Shown here: positions 51,989 through 60,001 of the stretch, one piece after another
How positions within the stretch are numbered: position 1 is the first letter of the stretch
Layout of the letters: each line of letters begins with the position of its first letter
Source of the DNA: Bradyrhizobium sp. 21
Lineage (GTDB): Bacteria > Pseudomonadota > Alphaproteobacteria > Rhizobiales > Xanthobacteraceae
DNA length: 64,000 bases
Assembly (NCBI RefSeq): GCF_023073335.1
Contig: NZ_JADPJG010000002.1
Location: forward strand, 246,172-310,171
Direction: 5' to 3'
The notes under the pieces: model-generated
Databases searched by the model: none
Seen by the model: the letters and a program-made list of their open reading frames with translations, nothing else
What the model was told of the DNA's origin: nothing
Made by a program: the position numbers and the translations under genes

Positions 51989-53506
51989 TCAACCCGGCGG
52001 GATTTCGTCGAGCGGCCAGATGGGACGGCGGACTTTTCGGTAGGAAAGCTTGGTGTGATCGTTGGTGGCAAGGCCGCCGCTATCGGCCAGGATCACTTCC
52101 TTGGCCATCGGCCCGAAGGCAGCCCGGAAGTGGTGCGCAGACTTGACTGCGACGATCCGGAATTGAGCCGGTTCTGCTCCGAGAATTCGAAACATTTCCT
52201 GATCGTAGGTTTGCAGCGTGTTGGTCGAAATCGCGATGGAGATGCCGTCGACCTCGAGCAAGGCCGTGGGCCCGAGCGTCATGGGCTGACCGGCATTCAT
52301 CGGTCCCTCGCATACGAAGGCGCCGTCCGACAGGCCGGTCACCCGCCCGGTCAGCATGAGCGGAGGTCCGTAGCTGGCGGGATGGCGCTTGGCGCCGACA
52401 ACAACATCCAGGCTGGCCCCGAGGCCCGCGGCATGGCAGACCGCCGCGGCTTCGCCGTCGCCGAGGACGCCGAAGAGCACGCTTCGGATTTCGGCCTGCA
52501 GCAGCGCCTCCAGCAGGCGGACGCCATCGCCGTAGGCGCCTGAACCCGGGTTGTCGCTGAAGTCGGCGATCACGAGGGGACGGGTATCCGCGACGTCAGC
52601 TGCGGCTGCGGCGGCAAGCTTCGTTGCGGTTGGCAAGTCGAGCGGCGTGACGGTGACTTCGGCGCGCCGGCGGACCATCTCGTCCTGGAGCGCGGCCGCG
52701 GCCTGCCGCGCGGCCGCTTCGGCGGCGTTGTGGGAGGCATCGTAGGTGATCTGAACGCTGGGGCCGACCTCGGCAATGTCCGAGCGGCTGAAGCCCGCGC
52801 AGACATCGACGGACAAAAGGCCGGGCGTTTGCGCCTGCATGTCCGCGGCGCGCGTCAGCAAATCACTCATCACGCCGCCCTGGGTCCGTCCGTGATTGCA
52901 TCCGTCGAGCAGGAGTCCCTGCAGGCGGAATACCCTCGGGCGGGTCGTGCCGTCCATCGCCGACTGCAGCAGTTCAGCGGCGCGGAACGCCGTCTCATAC
53001 TGGTCGATGTGCGGATAGGTGCGGTAGGGCAGCATGATGTTGGCCAGCCGGCCCATGCGTTCCGTGACGTTGGCATGCAAATCGAGCGTCACCGCAATCG
53101 GGATCGTTTCGCCGAGATGCTCGCGCAATCCTTCGAGCAGTGCCCCCTCGGCGTCGTCGTCGGTCTCGGTCACCATCGCGCCGTGCAGTGCGAGGATGAC
53201 CCCGTCGAGCGGCCTGGTTTCGCAGGCCTCGTAGACCAGGCGCTGCAATTCGGCCCAGCACTCGGCCGTCACCTTGCCGGATGGCGTGGCCGCGGCGGCG
53301 AGCGGCTGCACCAGGGTCCAGCCGTAATTTTTGGCTGCGGCCAGATGCGCGGCGATCTCCATCCTGGTGTCGGCCAGCGCCGCGGCGATCTCGGCATCAC
53401 GCAGAAACAGCCGCTTGCGATAGTCCTCGAGCGTCGTCGGAACGATCGAGAATGTGTTGGTCTCGTGGGCGACTTGCGCCGAGAGAACGCGCCGCGTCTG
53501 GCTCAT
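51989..53506 (-). CDS. M81-family metallopeptidase (MlrC-like)
   Basis: 505-residue protein of the family that contains microcystinase C. The N-terminus VLSAQVAHETNTFS contains the conserved His14-Glu15 and the family signature. Later motifs are LHGAMVTETDDDAEG, TLDLHANVTERM and the C-terminal-domain GDGVRLLEALLQ. MlrC hydrolyses a linear microcystin peptide; the role of plain soil members is unknown, probably a small D- or beta-peptide or an amide. The start at 53506 (MSQTRRVLS) avoids a 10-residue leader in an alternative frame start. It stands alone. Confidence 0.88.
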   Translation of the reverse strand: MSQTRRVLSAQVAHETNTFSIVPTTLEDYRKRLFLRDAEIAAALADTRMEIAAHLAAAKNYGWTLVQPLAAAATPSGKVTAECWAELQRLVYEACETRPLDGVILALHGAMVTETDDDAEGALLEGLREHLGETIPIAVTLDLHANVTERMGRLANIMLPYRTYPHIDQYETAFRAAELLQSAMDGTTRPRVFRLQGLLLDGCNHGRTQGGVMSDLLTRAADMQAQTPGLLSVDVCAGFSRSDIAEVGPSVQITYDASHNAAEAAARQAAAALQDEMVRRRAEVTVTPLDLPTATKLAAAAAADVADTRPLVIADFSDNPGSGAYGDGVRLLEALLQAEIRSVLFGVLGDGEAAAVCHAAGLGASLDVVVGAKRHPASYGPPLMLTGRVTGLSDGAFVCEGPMNAGQPMTLGPTALLEVDGISIAISTNTLQTYDQEMFRILGAEPAQFRIVAVKSAHHFRAAFGPMAKEVILADSGGLATNDHTKLSYRKVRRPIWPLDEIPPG

Positions 53507-53912
53507 GGGAATCCTTCTTGGTCTCGCTTTATACAATCTGACGAAAGCTCACATGCAAGGGGCTTGCCGCTATCGATCGTGCATCTGCAGGCGTCCGTTC
53601 AATAGCCCAACCCGCTCGTCGATCCTGGCCAGCGCCGTCGCAGGATCGAGATGTTCGATATCATCCACGTCCCAGTCCCGTGCGTGGCGCCGCCTTCCGA
53701 CCGACGGCAAGAATTGATTGCAGCTCACCATTGCCACGATGACATCATGCCAGTGTTTTGCCCGACGCGTCAAACCGGTTTCGTAAAATCAGCAGCCATC
53801 TTCGTTGGCCGCAAAGCCCTTGATATGGCAGGCCCCGTCTACTGTGCATGGGGTTGTTTTCGAGATTCTATCGGAGCAGGCGGCGGCGCTGCCGCCGTCG
53901 CAGGCCGCGCCG
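53507..53912. other. Intergenic region with a doubtful small ORF
   Basis: 406 nt between the M81 gene and the chemoreceptor. A 67-codon leftward ORF at 53570-53773 ends in DIEHLDPATALARIDERVG, which reads like folded protein, but it has no recognisable domain or clear start signal. It may be a gene remnant. A short inverted repeat (GGCGGC/GCCGCC) lies near 53882-53896, just beyond the chemoreceptor's stop codon. Confidence 0.4.
53570..53773 (-). CDS. Possible small protein or gene remnant (67 codons)
   Basis: Leftward ORF of 67 residues. The second half (DVDDIEHLDPATALARIDERVGLLNGRLQMHDR) has a charged, helix-like pattern with alternating leucines, unlike the noise reading in other frames. 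Its first 20 residues (MTRRAKHWHDVIVAMVSCNQ) could be a short hydrophobic lead. No family is recognised. It may be the end of a disrupted gene or a real small protein; I lean towards remnant. Confidence 0.25.
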   Translation of the reverse strand: MTRRAKHWHDVIVAMVSCNQFLPSVGRRRHARDWDVDDIEHLDPATALARIDERVGLLNGRLQMHDR

Positions 53913-55652
53913 TCATCCCGCCTTGGCGATACGGCCGTCCGCCGAACCCGAGCGCAGGTTCTGGAAGAATTTCTCCACCTCGCGCGACAGCGTCTCGGCC
54001 GTCGCGGTCAGGCTGCTCGCCGCCGTCAGCACGGAGGAGGCCGCCGTGTCGGTCTCGCCGATGGCGTCGCGAAGCGAGGTGATGTTGGCCACAAGCGTCT
54101 CGTTGCCCTGCGCAGCCGATTGCGCGTTGGACGAGATCTCTCGTGTCGCCTGGTCCTGCTGGCCGATGGCGCCGGCGATCGCCGAGGTGACATCGTTGAT
54201 CTCGCGCACCGCGCCGCCGATCTCGCGGACGGCGTCGACGGCATTGCGTGTGGAGGCCTGGATCTGGCTGACGTTCTCGCCGATCTCGGCGGTCGCCTTC
54301 GCGGTCTGGCCTGCCAGTGCCTTCACTTCGTGGGCGACGACGGCGAAGCCGCGGCCGGCGTCACCGGCGCGGGCGGCCTCGATGGTGGCGTTGAGCGCCA
54401 GCAGATTGGTCTGCTCGGCGATCGCCTGGATCAGGCTGAGCACGCCGTCGATGCGTTGTGTGGCCGCCGCAAGGCTCTCGATCTCGGCGATCGATTTCTC
54501 GGTGCGCTGGCCGGTCTGCTCGACCGCGCTGGCCGACTGCCGCACCTGCCGGCCGATCTCCACCACCGACGCCGACAGCTCCTCGGCCGCGCCTGCGACC
54601 GCCGTGACGTTGTGGGAGGCCTGCTCGGTGGCGTTCGCCGCCGTGCCGGCGCGGCTGCTCGCGTCCGCGGTGACGCGGGTGATGGTCTGCGCGGTCTCGC
54701 GCATGACGGAGGCGTTGTCGCTCAGCCCGCGCATGATCGCGCCGATCGCCTCGCCAAACGCCTCGACGGATTGCTCGATGTGGCGGGTGCGTGCCTCGCG
54801 CGCGGCGGAATCCTGCGAGACCTGCGAGGCGAGGTTGCGGTTGCGTCCCATCGCGTCCTGGAAGATCTGGATGGCACGGGCCAGCGCGCCGATCTCGTCG
54901 GCGCGGTTGCTATGCGGCACCACGACATTCTCGGCGCCGTCGGCGACCTGCTTGATGGTCGCTGTGATCGCCGAGAGGGGACGTGCGATCGAGCGGGCAA
55001 TGATGACGATGCCGATCACGACCAGCGCCAGCGCCACGCCGCCGAGGCAGGTCAGCACCAGCGACAGGATGCGGTTGGTCTCGGTCTGGTGCGCGATCTG
55101 CATGGCGCGTTCGGCATAGACCTTGGACAGCGCCTCGAGATCCTTGTTCAGCGCCGAGCGCACCGCGCGGTTGGCCTCGTTGTCGCCCCATTCGCGGCCC
55201 GCGGCCGCATTGATCTCGACTCCGCGGCGCACCAGCTCCTTGCGGAACTCGACGAACTGCTCGATGCGCTTCTTGAAGGTGGCAAACTGCTCGGAATCGT
55301 CGGCCTTGACGATGCCCTCCCAGTGCTTCACGACGCTCAGGATCTGTTCGTTGAACTTGAGCAGGCCGTCGCCGTATTTCTTCACGACGGCGGGCTCGGT
55401 CGACATGTAGACGCCGCGCGATTCCATCACGACCGCATAGACGAGCGAGTTGACCCGCTCGACGTTGAGCGCGGCGGCGTTCGCCGTCTCGATCGCGCTG
55501 GTCAGCTCGGCGCCGCGCCGGCTGTTGTAGTCGGACAGCATCGCGATCGCCGCCGTCAGCAGCGCGAATAGCGCGAAGATTGCGTACAGCTTGGTCGCAA
55601 GCGAGAAACGGCCCGCCAGGCGAGCGGCATTCCCAGATTGGTCTGATGTCAT
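53913..55652 (-). CDS. Methyl-accepting chemotaxis protein
   Basis: 579-residue transmembrane chemoreceptor. TM1 is at about 22-39 and TM2 at 195-219 ([22 protein letters not shown]), enclosing a periplasmic helical sensor domain of about 155 residues. The HAMP domain follows to about 270. The cytoplasmic signalling domain contains the conserved hairpin tip [37 protein letters not shown]. No C-terminal CheR-docking pentapeptide is present. The ligand-binding domain is not of a recognised type, so its stimulus is unknown. It is divergent from eutB and does not lie in a che cluster. Confidence 0.95.
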   Translation of the reverse strand: MTSDQSGNAARLAGRFSLATKLYAIFALFALLTAAIAMLSDYNSRRGAELTSAIETANAAALNVERVNSLVYAVVMESRGVYMSTEPAVVKKYGDGLLKFNEQILSVVKHWEGIVKADDSEQFATFKKRIEQFVEFRKELVRRGVEINAAAGREWGDNEANRAVRSALNKDLEALSKVYAERAMQIAHQTETNRILSLVLTCLGGVALALVVIGIVIIARSIARPLSAITATIKQVADGAENVVVPHSNRADEIGALARAIQIFQDAMGRNRNLASQVSQDSAAREARTRHIEQSVEAFGEAIGAIMRGLSDNASVMRETAQTITRVTADASSRAGTAANATEQASHNVTAVAGAAEELSASVVEIGRQVRQSASAVEQTGQRTEKSIAEIESLAAATQRIDGVLSLIQAIAEQTNLLALNATIEAARAGDAGRGFAVVAHEVKALAGQTAKATAEIGENVSQIQASTRNAVDAVREIGGAVREINDVTSAIAGAIGQQDQATREISSNAQSAAQGNETLVANITSLRDAIGETDTAASSVLTAASSLTATAETLSREVEKFFQNLRSGSADGRIAKAG

Positions 55653-55810
55653 GGTGCAGGGCCCGAATGGCCGGGAGCGGCCGGAGAGCGCGGTCGTACA
55701 AATCGATGCAGAACTATGCAGAATGAAGATGGACGCTGTGTTAACGCAGGGTCTGGCCCCTTCGCCCCTGGTCGAAAGAAAGGTAAGATATTTCAGCGTC
55801 TTGATCTGAA

Positions 55811-55838
55811 GGTATAGTCTTGGAGGTATAGTCTTGGG
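55811..55838 (+). repeat. 14-bp tandem duplication upstream of eutB
   Basis: GGTATAGTCTTGGA (55811-55824) is followed immediately by GGTATAGTCTTGGG (55825-55838), a 13/14 identity direct repeat. It lies 47 nt upstream of the TTG start of eutB. It may duplicate a promoter element or a binding site. Confidence 0.6.
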
Positions 55839-55884
55839 ATCACGCGGAAGTCGGTCACTGGCCGAACGAACCCCGGAGGGGCCT

Positions 55885-57267
55885 TTGATCTACCGCCACA
55901 GCATCGACGCCACGACCTACACATTCCCTGATTTGCGCGATCTGCTCGCCAAGGCGACGCCGCCGCGCTCCGGCGACCGGTTGGCCGGGATTGCCGCCGC
56001 CAGCGCCGAGCAGATGATCGCGGCGCGGATGGCGCTCGCCGACGTCCCGCTCGGACAGTTTCTGCAGGAAGCCGTCGTCCCCTACGAGGCCGACGAGGTC
56101 ACCCGCCTCGTCATCGACAGCCACGACGCCAGGGCGTTCGCGCCGGCGACATCCCTCACCGTCGGTGGCTTCCGCGACTGGCTGCTGTCGGACGCCGCGA
56201 CGCCCGAAATCCTGCGCAAGCTCGCACCCGGCATCACCCCGGAGATGGCGGCGGCGGTCTCAAAGCTGATGCGCAACCAGGATCTGATCCTGGCGGCGCG
56301 GAAATGCGAGGTCACCACCGCTTTCCGCAACACCATCGGCCTGAAGGGCCGGATGAGTACCCGGCTCCAGCCCAACCATCCCTTCGACGACGCCAGGGGC
56401 ATCACTGCCTCCATCCTCGACGGCCTCCTGTTAGGTGCCGGCGATGCCTGCATCGGCATCAACCCGGCGAGCGACGATCCGGCCGTGATCGGGCAATTGC
56501 TGCGGCTTCTCGACGAGGTCATCGCCCGGCTGAAGATCCCGACGCAGGCTTGCGTGCTGACCCACGTCACCACGACGCTGGCCCTGATCGGGCAGGGCGT
56601 GCCGGTCGACCTCGTCTTCCAGTCGGTCGCCGGCACCGAGGCCGCCAACCGCAGTTTTGGCATCGATCTGCCGCTTCTGAAGGAGGCACAGGCGGCCGGG
56701 CTGTCGCAGAAGCGCGGCACGGTTGGCGAGAACGTGATGTATTTCGAGACCGGGCAGGGCTCGGCGCTCTCGGCCAATGCCCATCACGGCGTCGACCAGC
56801 AGACCTGCGAGGCGCGCGCCTATGCGGTCGCCCGCGCCTTTGCGCCATTGCTGGTCAACAGCGTGGTCGGCTTCATCGGCCCGGAATATCTCTACGACGG
56901 CAAGGAGATCATCCGGGCGGGGCTGGAAGATCACTTTTGCGGCAAGCTGCTCGGCCTGCCGCTCGGGATCGACATCTGCTACACCAACCATGCGGAGGCG
57001 GACCAGGACGACATGGACAACCTCCTGACGCTGCTCGCCGCCGCCGGCGTCACCTTCATCATGGGCGTTCCCGGCGCCGATGACGTCATGTTGAACTATC
57101 AGTCCACGTCTTTTCACGACGCGCTCTATGTCCGCGACGTCTTCGGCCTGCGCCGCGCGCCGGAATTCGACGACTGGCTGGTGCAGTCGGGCATTGCGGG
57201 CGCCGATTTCCGTCTTGCCGGCGATGCAGGCCTGTTGCCCGATTTTGCCTCTCGGCTGATCGCCTGA
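55885..57267 (+). CDS. eutB: Ethanolamine ammonia-lyase large subunit
   Basis: Adenosylcobalamin-dependent lyase (with EutC) that converts ethanolamine to acetaldehyde and ammonia. The 460-residue protein has the family pattern: [54 protein letters not shown] and the C-terminal [16 protein letters not shown]. Start at TTG 55885 ([12 protein letters not shown]), with GGAGGG at 55874-55879, matches the family N-terminus better than the ATG-less frame to 55834. The partner eutC is separated from it by a radical SAM gene. No eutA reactivase, shell protein or alcohol dehydrogenase is here, so the product presumably enters ordinary acetaldehyde metabolism. Confidence 0.95.
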   Translation: MIYRHSIDATTYTFPDLRDLLAKATPPRSGDRLAGIAAASAEQMIAARMALADVPLGQFLQEAVVPYEADEVTRLVIDSHDARAFAPATSLTVGGFRDWLLSDAATPEILRKLAPGITPEMAAAVSKLMRNQDLILAARKCEVTTAFRNTIGLKGRMSTRLQPNHPFDDARGITASILDGLLLGAGDACIGINPASDDPAVIGQLLRLLDEVIARLKIPTQACVLTHVTTTLALIGQGVPVDLVFQSVAGTEAANRSFGIDLPLLKEAQAAGLSQKRGTVGENVMYFETGQGSALSANAHHGVDQQTCEARAYAVARAFAPLLVNSVVGFIGPEYLYDGKEIIRAGLEDHFCGKLLGLPLGIDICYTNHAEADQDDMDNLLTLLAAAGVTFIMGVPGADDVMLNYQSTSFHDALYVRDVFGLRRAPEFDDWLVQSGIAGADFRLAGDAGLLPDFASRLIA

Positions 57268-57417
57268 CGCCGCCGAACCAATTCCCTTCAGGAAACCATT
57301 GGGGCCTCTGGCGAATTAAGATGATGCCACAATATTGAGAAATTCCGGCGGCAGCATTACGCTATGTGTCTGGCTGGCAATTTCCGCAGCTATGTCGAGC
57401 GTGGCGGGGGACCTTTG

Positions 57418-59004
57418 ATGCGAGCTGAAAGCAACGGGACGGCCCGGCGGATTCTCTGCGTGTTTCCGCGTTACACCTCGTCGTTCGGGACGTTCGAGCA
57501 CTCCTACCCGCTGACCGACGGCGTTCGCGCCTTCATGCCCCCGCAGGGGCTTTTGCTGCTCGCGGCTTATCTGCCCGTGGATTGGCAGGTCAAATTCGTC
57601 GACGAGAACCTCCGCCGCACGACGAGGGAAGAGTTCGAATGGGCGGAAGCGGTCTTCGTCAGCGGCATGCACATCCAGCGCCAGCAGATGAACGACATCT
57701 GCCGCCGCGCCCATGAATTCGATCTGCCGGTCGCGCTCGGAGGCCCCTCCGTCAGCGCCTGTCCGGATTATTATCCGTCGTTCGATTATCTCCATGTCGG
57801 CGAGCTCGGCGACGCCACCAACCAGCTATTCGAGATCCTGTCGCGCGATGTCTCGCGTCCCGAGGCCCAGGTGGTGCTGACCACCAAGGACCGCGTGCCG
57901 ATGACGGAGTTTCCGATCCCGGCGTACGAGCTCGCGGACGTGAAGAAATACATGCTTGGCAGCATCCAGTATTCCAGCGGCTGTCCCTATGAGTGCGAGT
58001 TCTGCGACATCCCCGGCCTCTATGGCCGCAATCCGCGCCTCAAATCGCCGGAACAGATCATAGCCGAGCTCGACCGCCTGCGCGAATGCGGCATGACCGA
58101 CACCGTCTACTTCGTGGACGATAATTTCATCGGCAACCGCAAGGCAGCGCTGGATCTCCTGCCGCACCTCATCGAATGGCAGAAGAAGACCGGCTATGTA
58201 GTGCGGCTTGCCTGCGAGGCGACGCTCAACATCGCCAAGCGGCCCGAGATACTCAAGAAGATGCGTGAGGCCAATTTCATCACCATATTCTGCGGCATCG
58301 AGACGCCTGATCCCGACGCATTGAAGGCAATGCACAAGGACCATAACATGATGGTCCCGATCCTCGAGGGCGTGCGCACCATCAACTCCTACGGCATGGA
58401 GGTGGTGTCGGGCATCATCATGGGGCTCGACACCGACAAGGCGAATACCGCGGACGCGCTGCTCGCATTCGTCGAGGAATCCCAAATTCCGCTGCTCACG
58501 ATTAACCTGCTTCAGGCGCTGCCGAAGACGCCGCTGTGGGATCGGCTGGAGCGGGAAGGGCGCTTGATCGAGGACGATGGGCGCGATTCCAACGTCAACT
58601 TCCTGCTGCCCTACGACGACGTCGTGGCGTCCTGGAAGCACGCCATGAGCGTCGCCTATGAGCCGGAAAAGGTGTTCGCGCGCTTCCAGTATCAATGCGA
58701 CCACACCTATCCGCATCGCCTCAAGATGCCGGTGCCGGATGAGATGAAGACCTGGCGCAACATCAGGCGCGGCCTGATCATGATCAGGAACATCTTCTGG
58801 AAGGTCGGTGTGCTCGGCGACTACAAGCGCGTGTTCTGGAAGTTTGCGCTGGGACGCATCAAGCGGGGCGACCTCGAAGGCCTGATCGGCTGCACCCTGA
58901 TCGCGCACCATCTCATCACCTTTGCGCGTGCGGCATCGAGCGGCGAGACCAATGCGTCGAACTATTCGCTGCGGCTGCGCGAAGCCTCCGTTCCCGCCGA
59001 ATGA
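57418..59004 (+). CDS. hpnP: Cobalamin-binding radical SAM protein, probable hopanoid C-2 methylase
   Basis: 528-residue class B radical SAM methylase. Residues 10-150 form a cobalamin-binding-type Rossmann domain, followed by the radical SAM core with the [4Fe-4S] motif Cys189-xxx-Cys193-xx-Cys196 (CPYECEFC) and a DUF4070 C-terminal region. N-terminal CVFPRYTSSFGTFEH and ...GVRAFMPPQGLLLLAAYLP fit the HpnP group that methylates hopanoids at C-2. ATG 57418 follows GGCGGGGGACC; a longer ATG at 57364 adds 18 residues that do not look conserved. It is inserted between eutB and eutC, 6 nt from eutC. The closest alternative is another class B methylase of unknown substrate. Confidence 0.78.
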   Translation: MRAESNGTARRILCVFPRYTSSFGTFEHSYPLTDGVRAFMPPQGLLLLAAYLPVDWQVKFVDENLRRTTREEFEWAEAVFVSGMHIQRQQMNDICRRAHEFDLPVALGGPSVSACPDYYPSFDYLHVGELGDATNQLFEILSRDVSRPEAQVVLTTKDRVPMTEFPIPAYELADVKKYMLGSIQYSSGCPYECEFCDIPGLYGRNPRLKSPEQIIAELDRLRECGMTDTVYFVDDNFIGNRKAALDLLPHLIEWQKKTGYVVRLACEATLNIAKRPEILKKMREANFITIFCGIETPDPDALKAMHKDHNMMVPILEGVRTINSYGMEVVSGIIMGLDTDKANTADALLAFVEESQIPLLTINLLQALPKTPLWDRLEREGRLIEDDGRDSNVNFLLPYDDVVASWKHAMSVAYEPEKVFARFQYQCDHTYPHRLKMPVPDEMKTWRNIRRGLIMIRNIFWKVGVLGDYKRVFWKFALGRIKRGDLEGLIGCTLIAHHLITFARAASSGETNASNYSLRLREASVPAE

Positions 59005-59010
59005 TGCGAC

Positions 59011-59796
59011 ATGTCTGATTCGGCCGTCCCGCGCCGCCGGACCCTCGATCTGCGGTCGCTCACGCCCGCGCGAGTCGCGCTCGGGCGCAGCGGCGCGAGT
59101 GTGCCGACGCGCGCCTTGCTCGATTTCACGTTGGACCATGCCCGTGCCCGCGATGCCGTGCATGCCGTCTTCGACGCGCCGCGGCTGGCAGCGGATCTCC
59201 GTGCGCTCGGCCTCCTCGTCACCGAAGCGAAGAGCCAGGCGGTTGACCGCAGGGACTATCTGCGCCGGCCGGATCTGGGACGACAGCTCGATGCCGGCTC
59301 GGCAGAGCTTCTCGCGCGAAGTGCCTCGGAGCCGTGCCCACTCGCGGTCGTGATCGGCGACGGCCTGTCGGCGGCGGCGGTCCACGCCCATGCGGCCGCG
59401 CTCGTCATGCGCCTGCTGCCGTTGCTCGCGGAAGGGGAAGGTGTCGCGATCGGCCATGTCGCCGTCGCCTCAGGCGCGCGCGTCGCGCTCGGCGACGAGA
59501 TCGGCGCCATTCTCGGCGCGCGCATGGTCGTGACGCTGATCGGCGAGCGGCCGGGCCTGTCGGCGCCCGACAGCCTCGGCGCCTATCTGACTTTCGCGCC
59601 GAAGCCGGGCCGCACCGATGCCGAGCGCAATTGCGTGTCGAACATCCACAAGGCCGGGTTGAGCTATGACGAGGCTGCCTTCAAGATCGCCTGGCTGGTC
59701 CGCGAGGGGCTGGCCCGGGAGGTCACCGGGGTGGCGCTGAAGGACGAGAGCGCGGACCGCGCGCCGCGTCGAATTGGCACGGCTTCGCCCGAATGA
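59011..59796 (+). CDS. eutC: Ethanolamine ammonia-lyase small subunit
   Basis: 261-residue partner of EutB in the ethanolamine ammonia-lyase complex. The N-terminal helix region is short, then [38 protein letters not shown], followed by [19 protein letters not shown], the family signature. The [18 protein letters not shown] and [19 protein letters not shown] segments line the cofactor site. It starts 6 nt after the radical SAM gene, so it is surely on the same transcript. Its distance from eutB (1.7 kb) is unusual, as the two subunits are normally adjacent. Confidence 0.95.
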   Translation: MSDSAVPRRRTLDLRSLTPARVALGRSGASVPTRALLDFTLDHARARDAVHAVFDAPRLAADLRALGLLVTEAKSQAVDRRDYLRRPDLGRQLDAGSAELLARSASEPCPLAVVIGDGLSAAAVHAHAAALVMRLLPLLAEGEGVAIGHVAVASGARVALGDEIGAILGARMVVTLIGERPGLSAPDSLGAYLTFAPKPGRTDAERNCVSNIHKAGLSYDEAAFKIAWLVREGLAREVTGVALKDESADRAPRRIGTASPE

Positions 59797-60001
59797 CGGG
59801 CATTCCGACAAAATCGCCACATCTTGATCGATTTGGTCACACTTGCCCTGCTTGCGAGAAGGGTGATTGACCTGCTAAACCCCTCGCGGCGATTTTCCGC
59901 GCATTTTCAAAGGGCAAGCCTCCCATTGGTATGGCATTTTCAAGCCGTTCGCGGGACGCAATAAGCTCACAGACCGAGCCGATTTAGGAACTGGACAAGG
60001 C

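Noticed and set aside
55653..55884. A cobalamin riboswitch upstream of eutB
   Set aside because: No B12 box (GCCACTG-like core) or pseudoknot-prone region could be seen; only the tandem repeat stands out.
57268..57417. An EcfG promoter for the radical SAM gene (GGAAAC near 57291)
   Set aside because: The -35 has an extra A and no CGTT-like -10 is found at the right distance, so it is not called.
57826..59457. A 543-codon leftward ORF antisense to the radical SAM gene
   Set aside because: No domain; the forward frame contains an intact CxxxCxxC and DUF4070.
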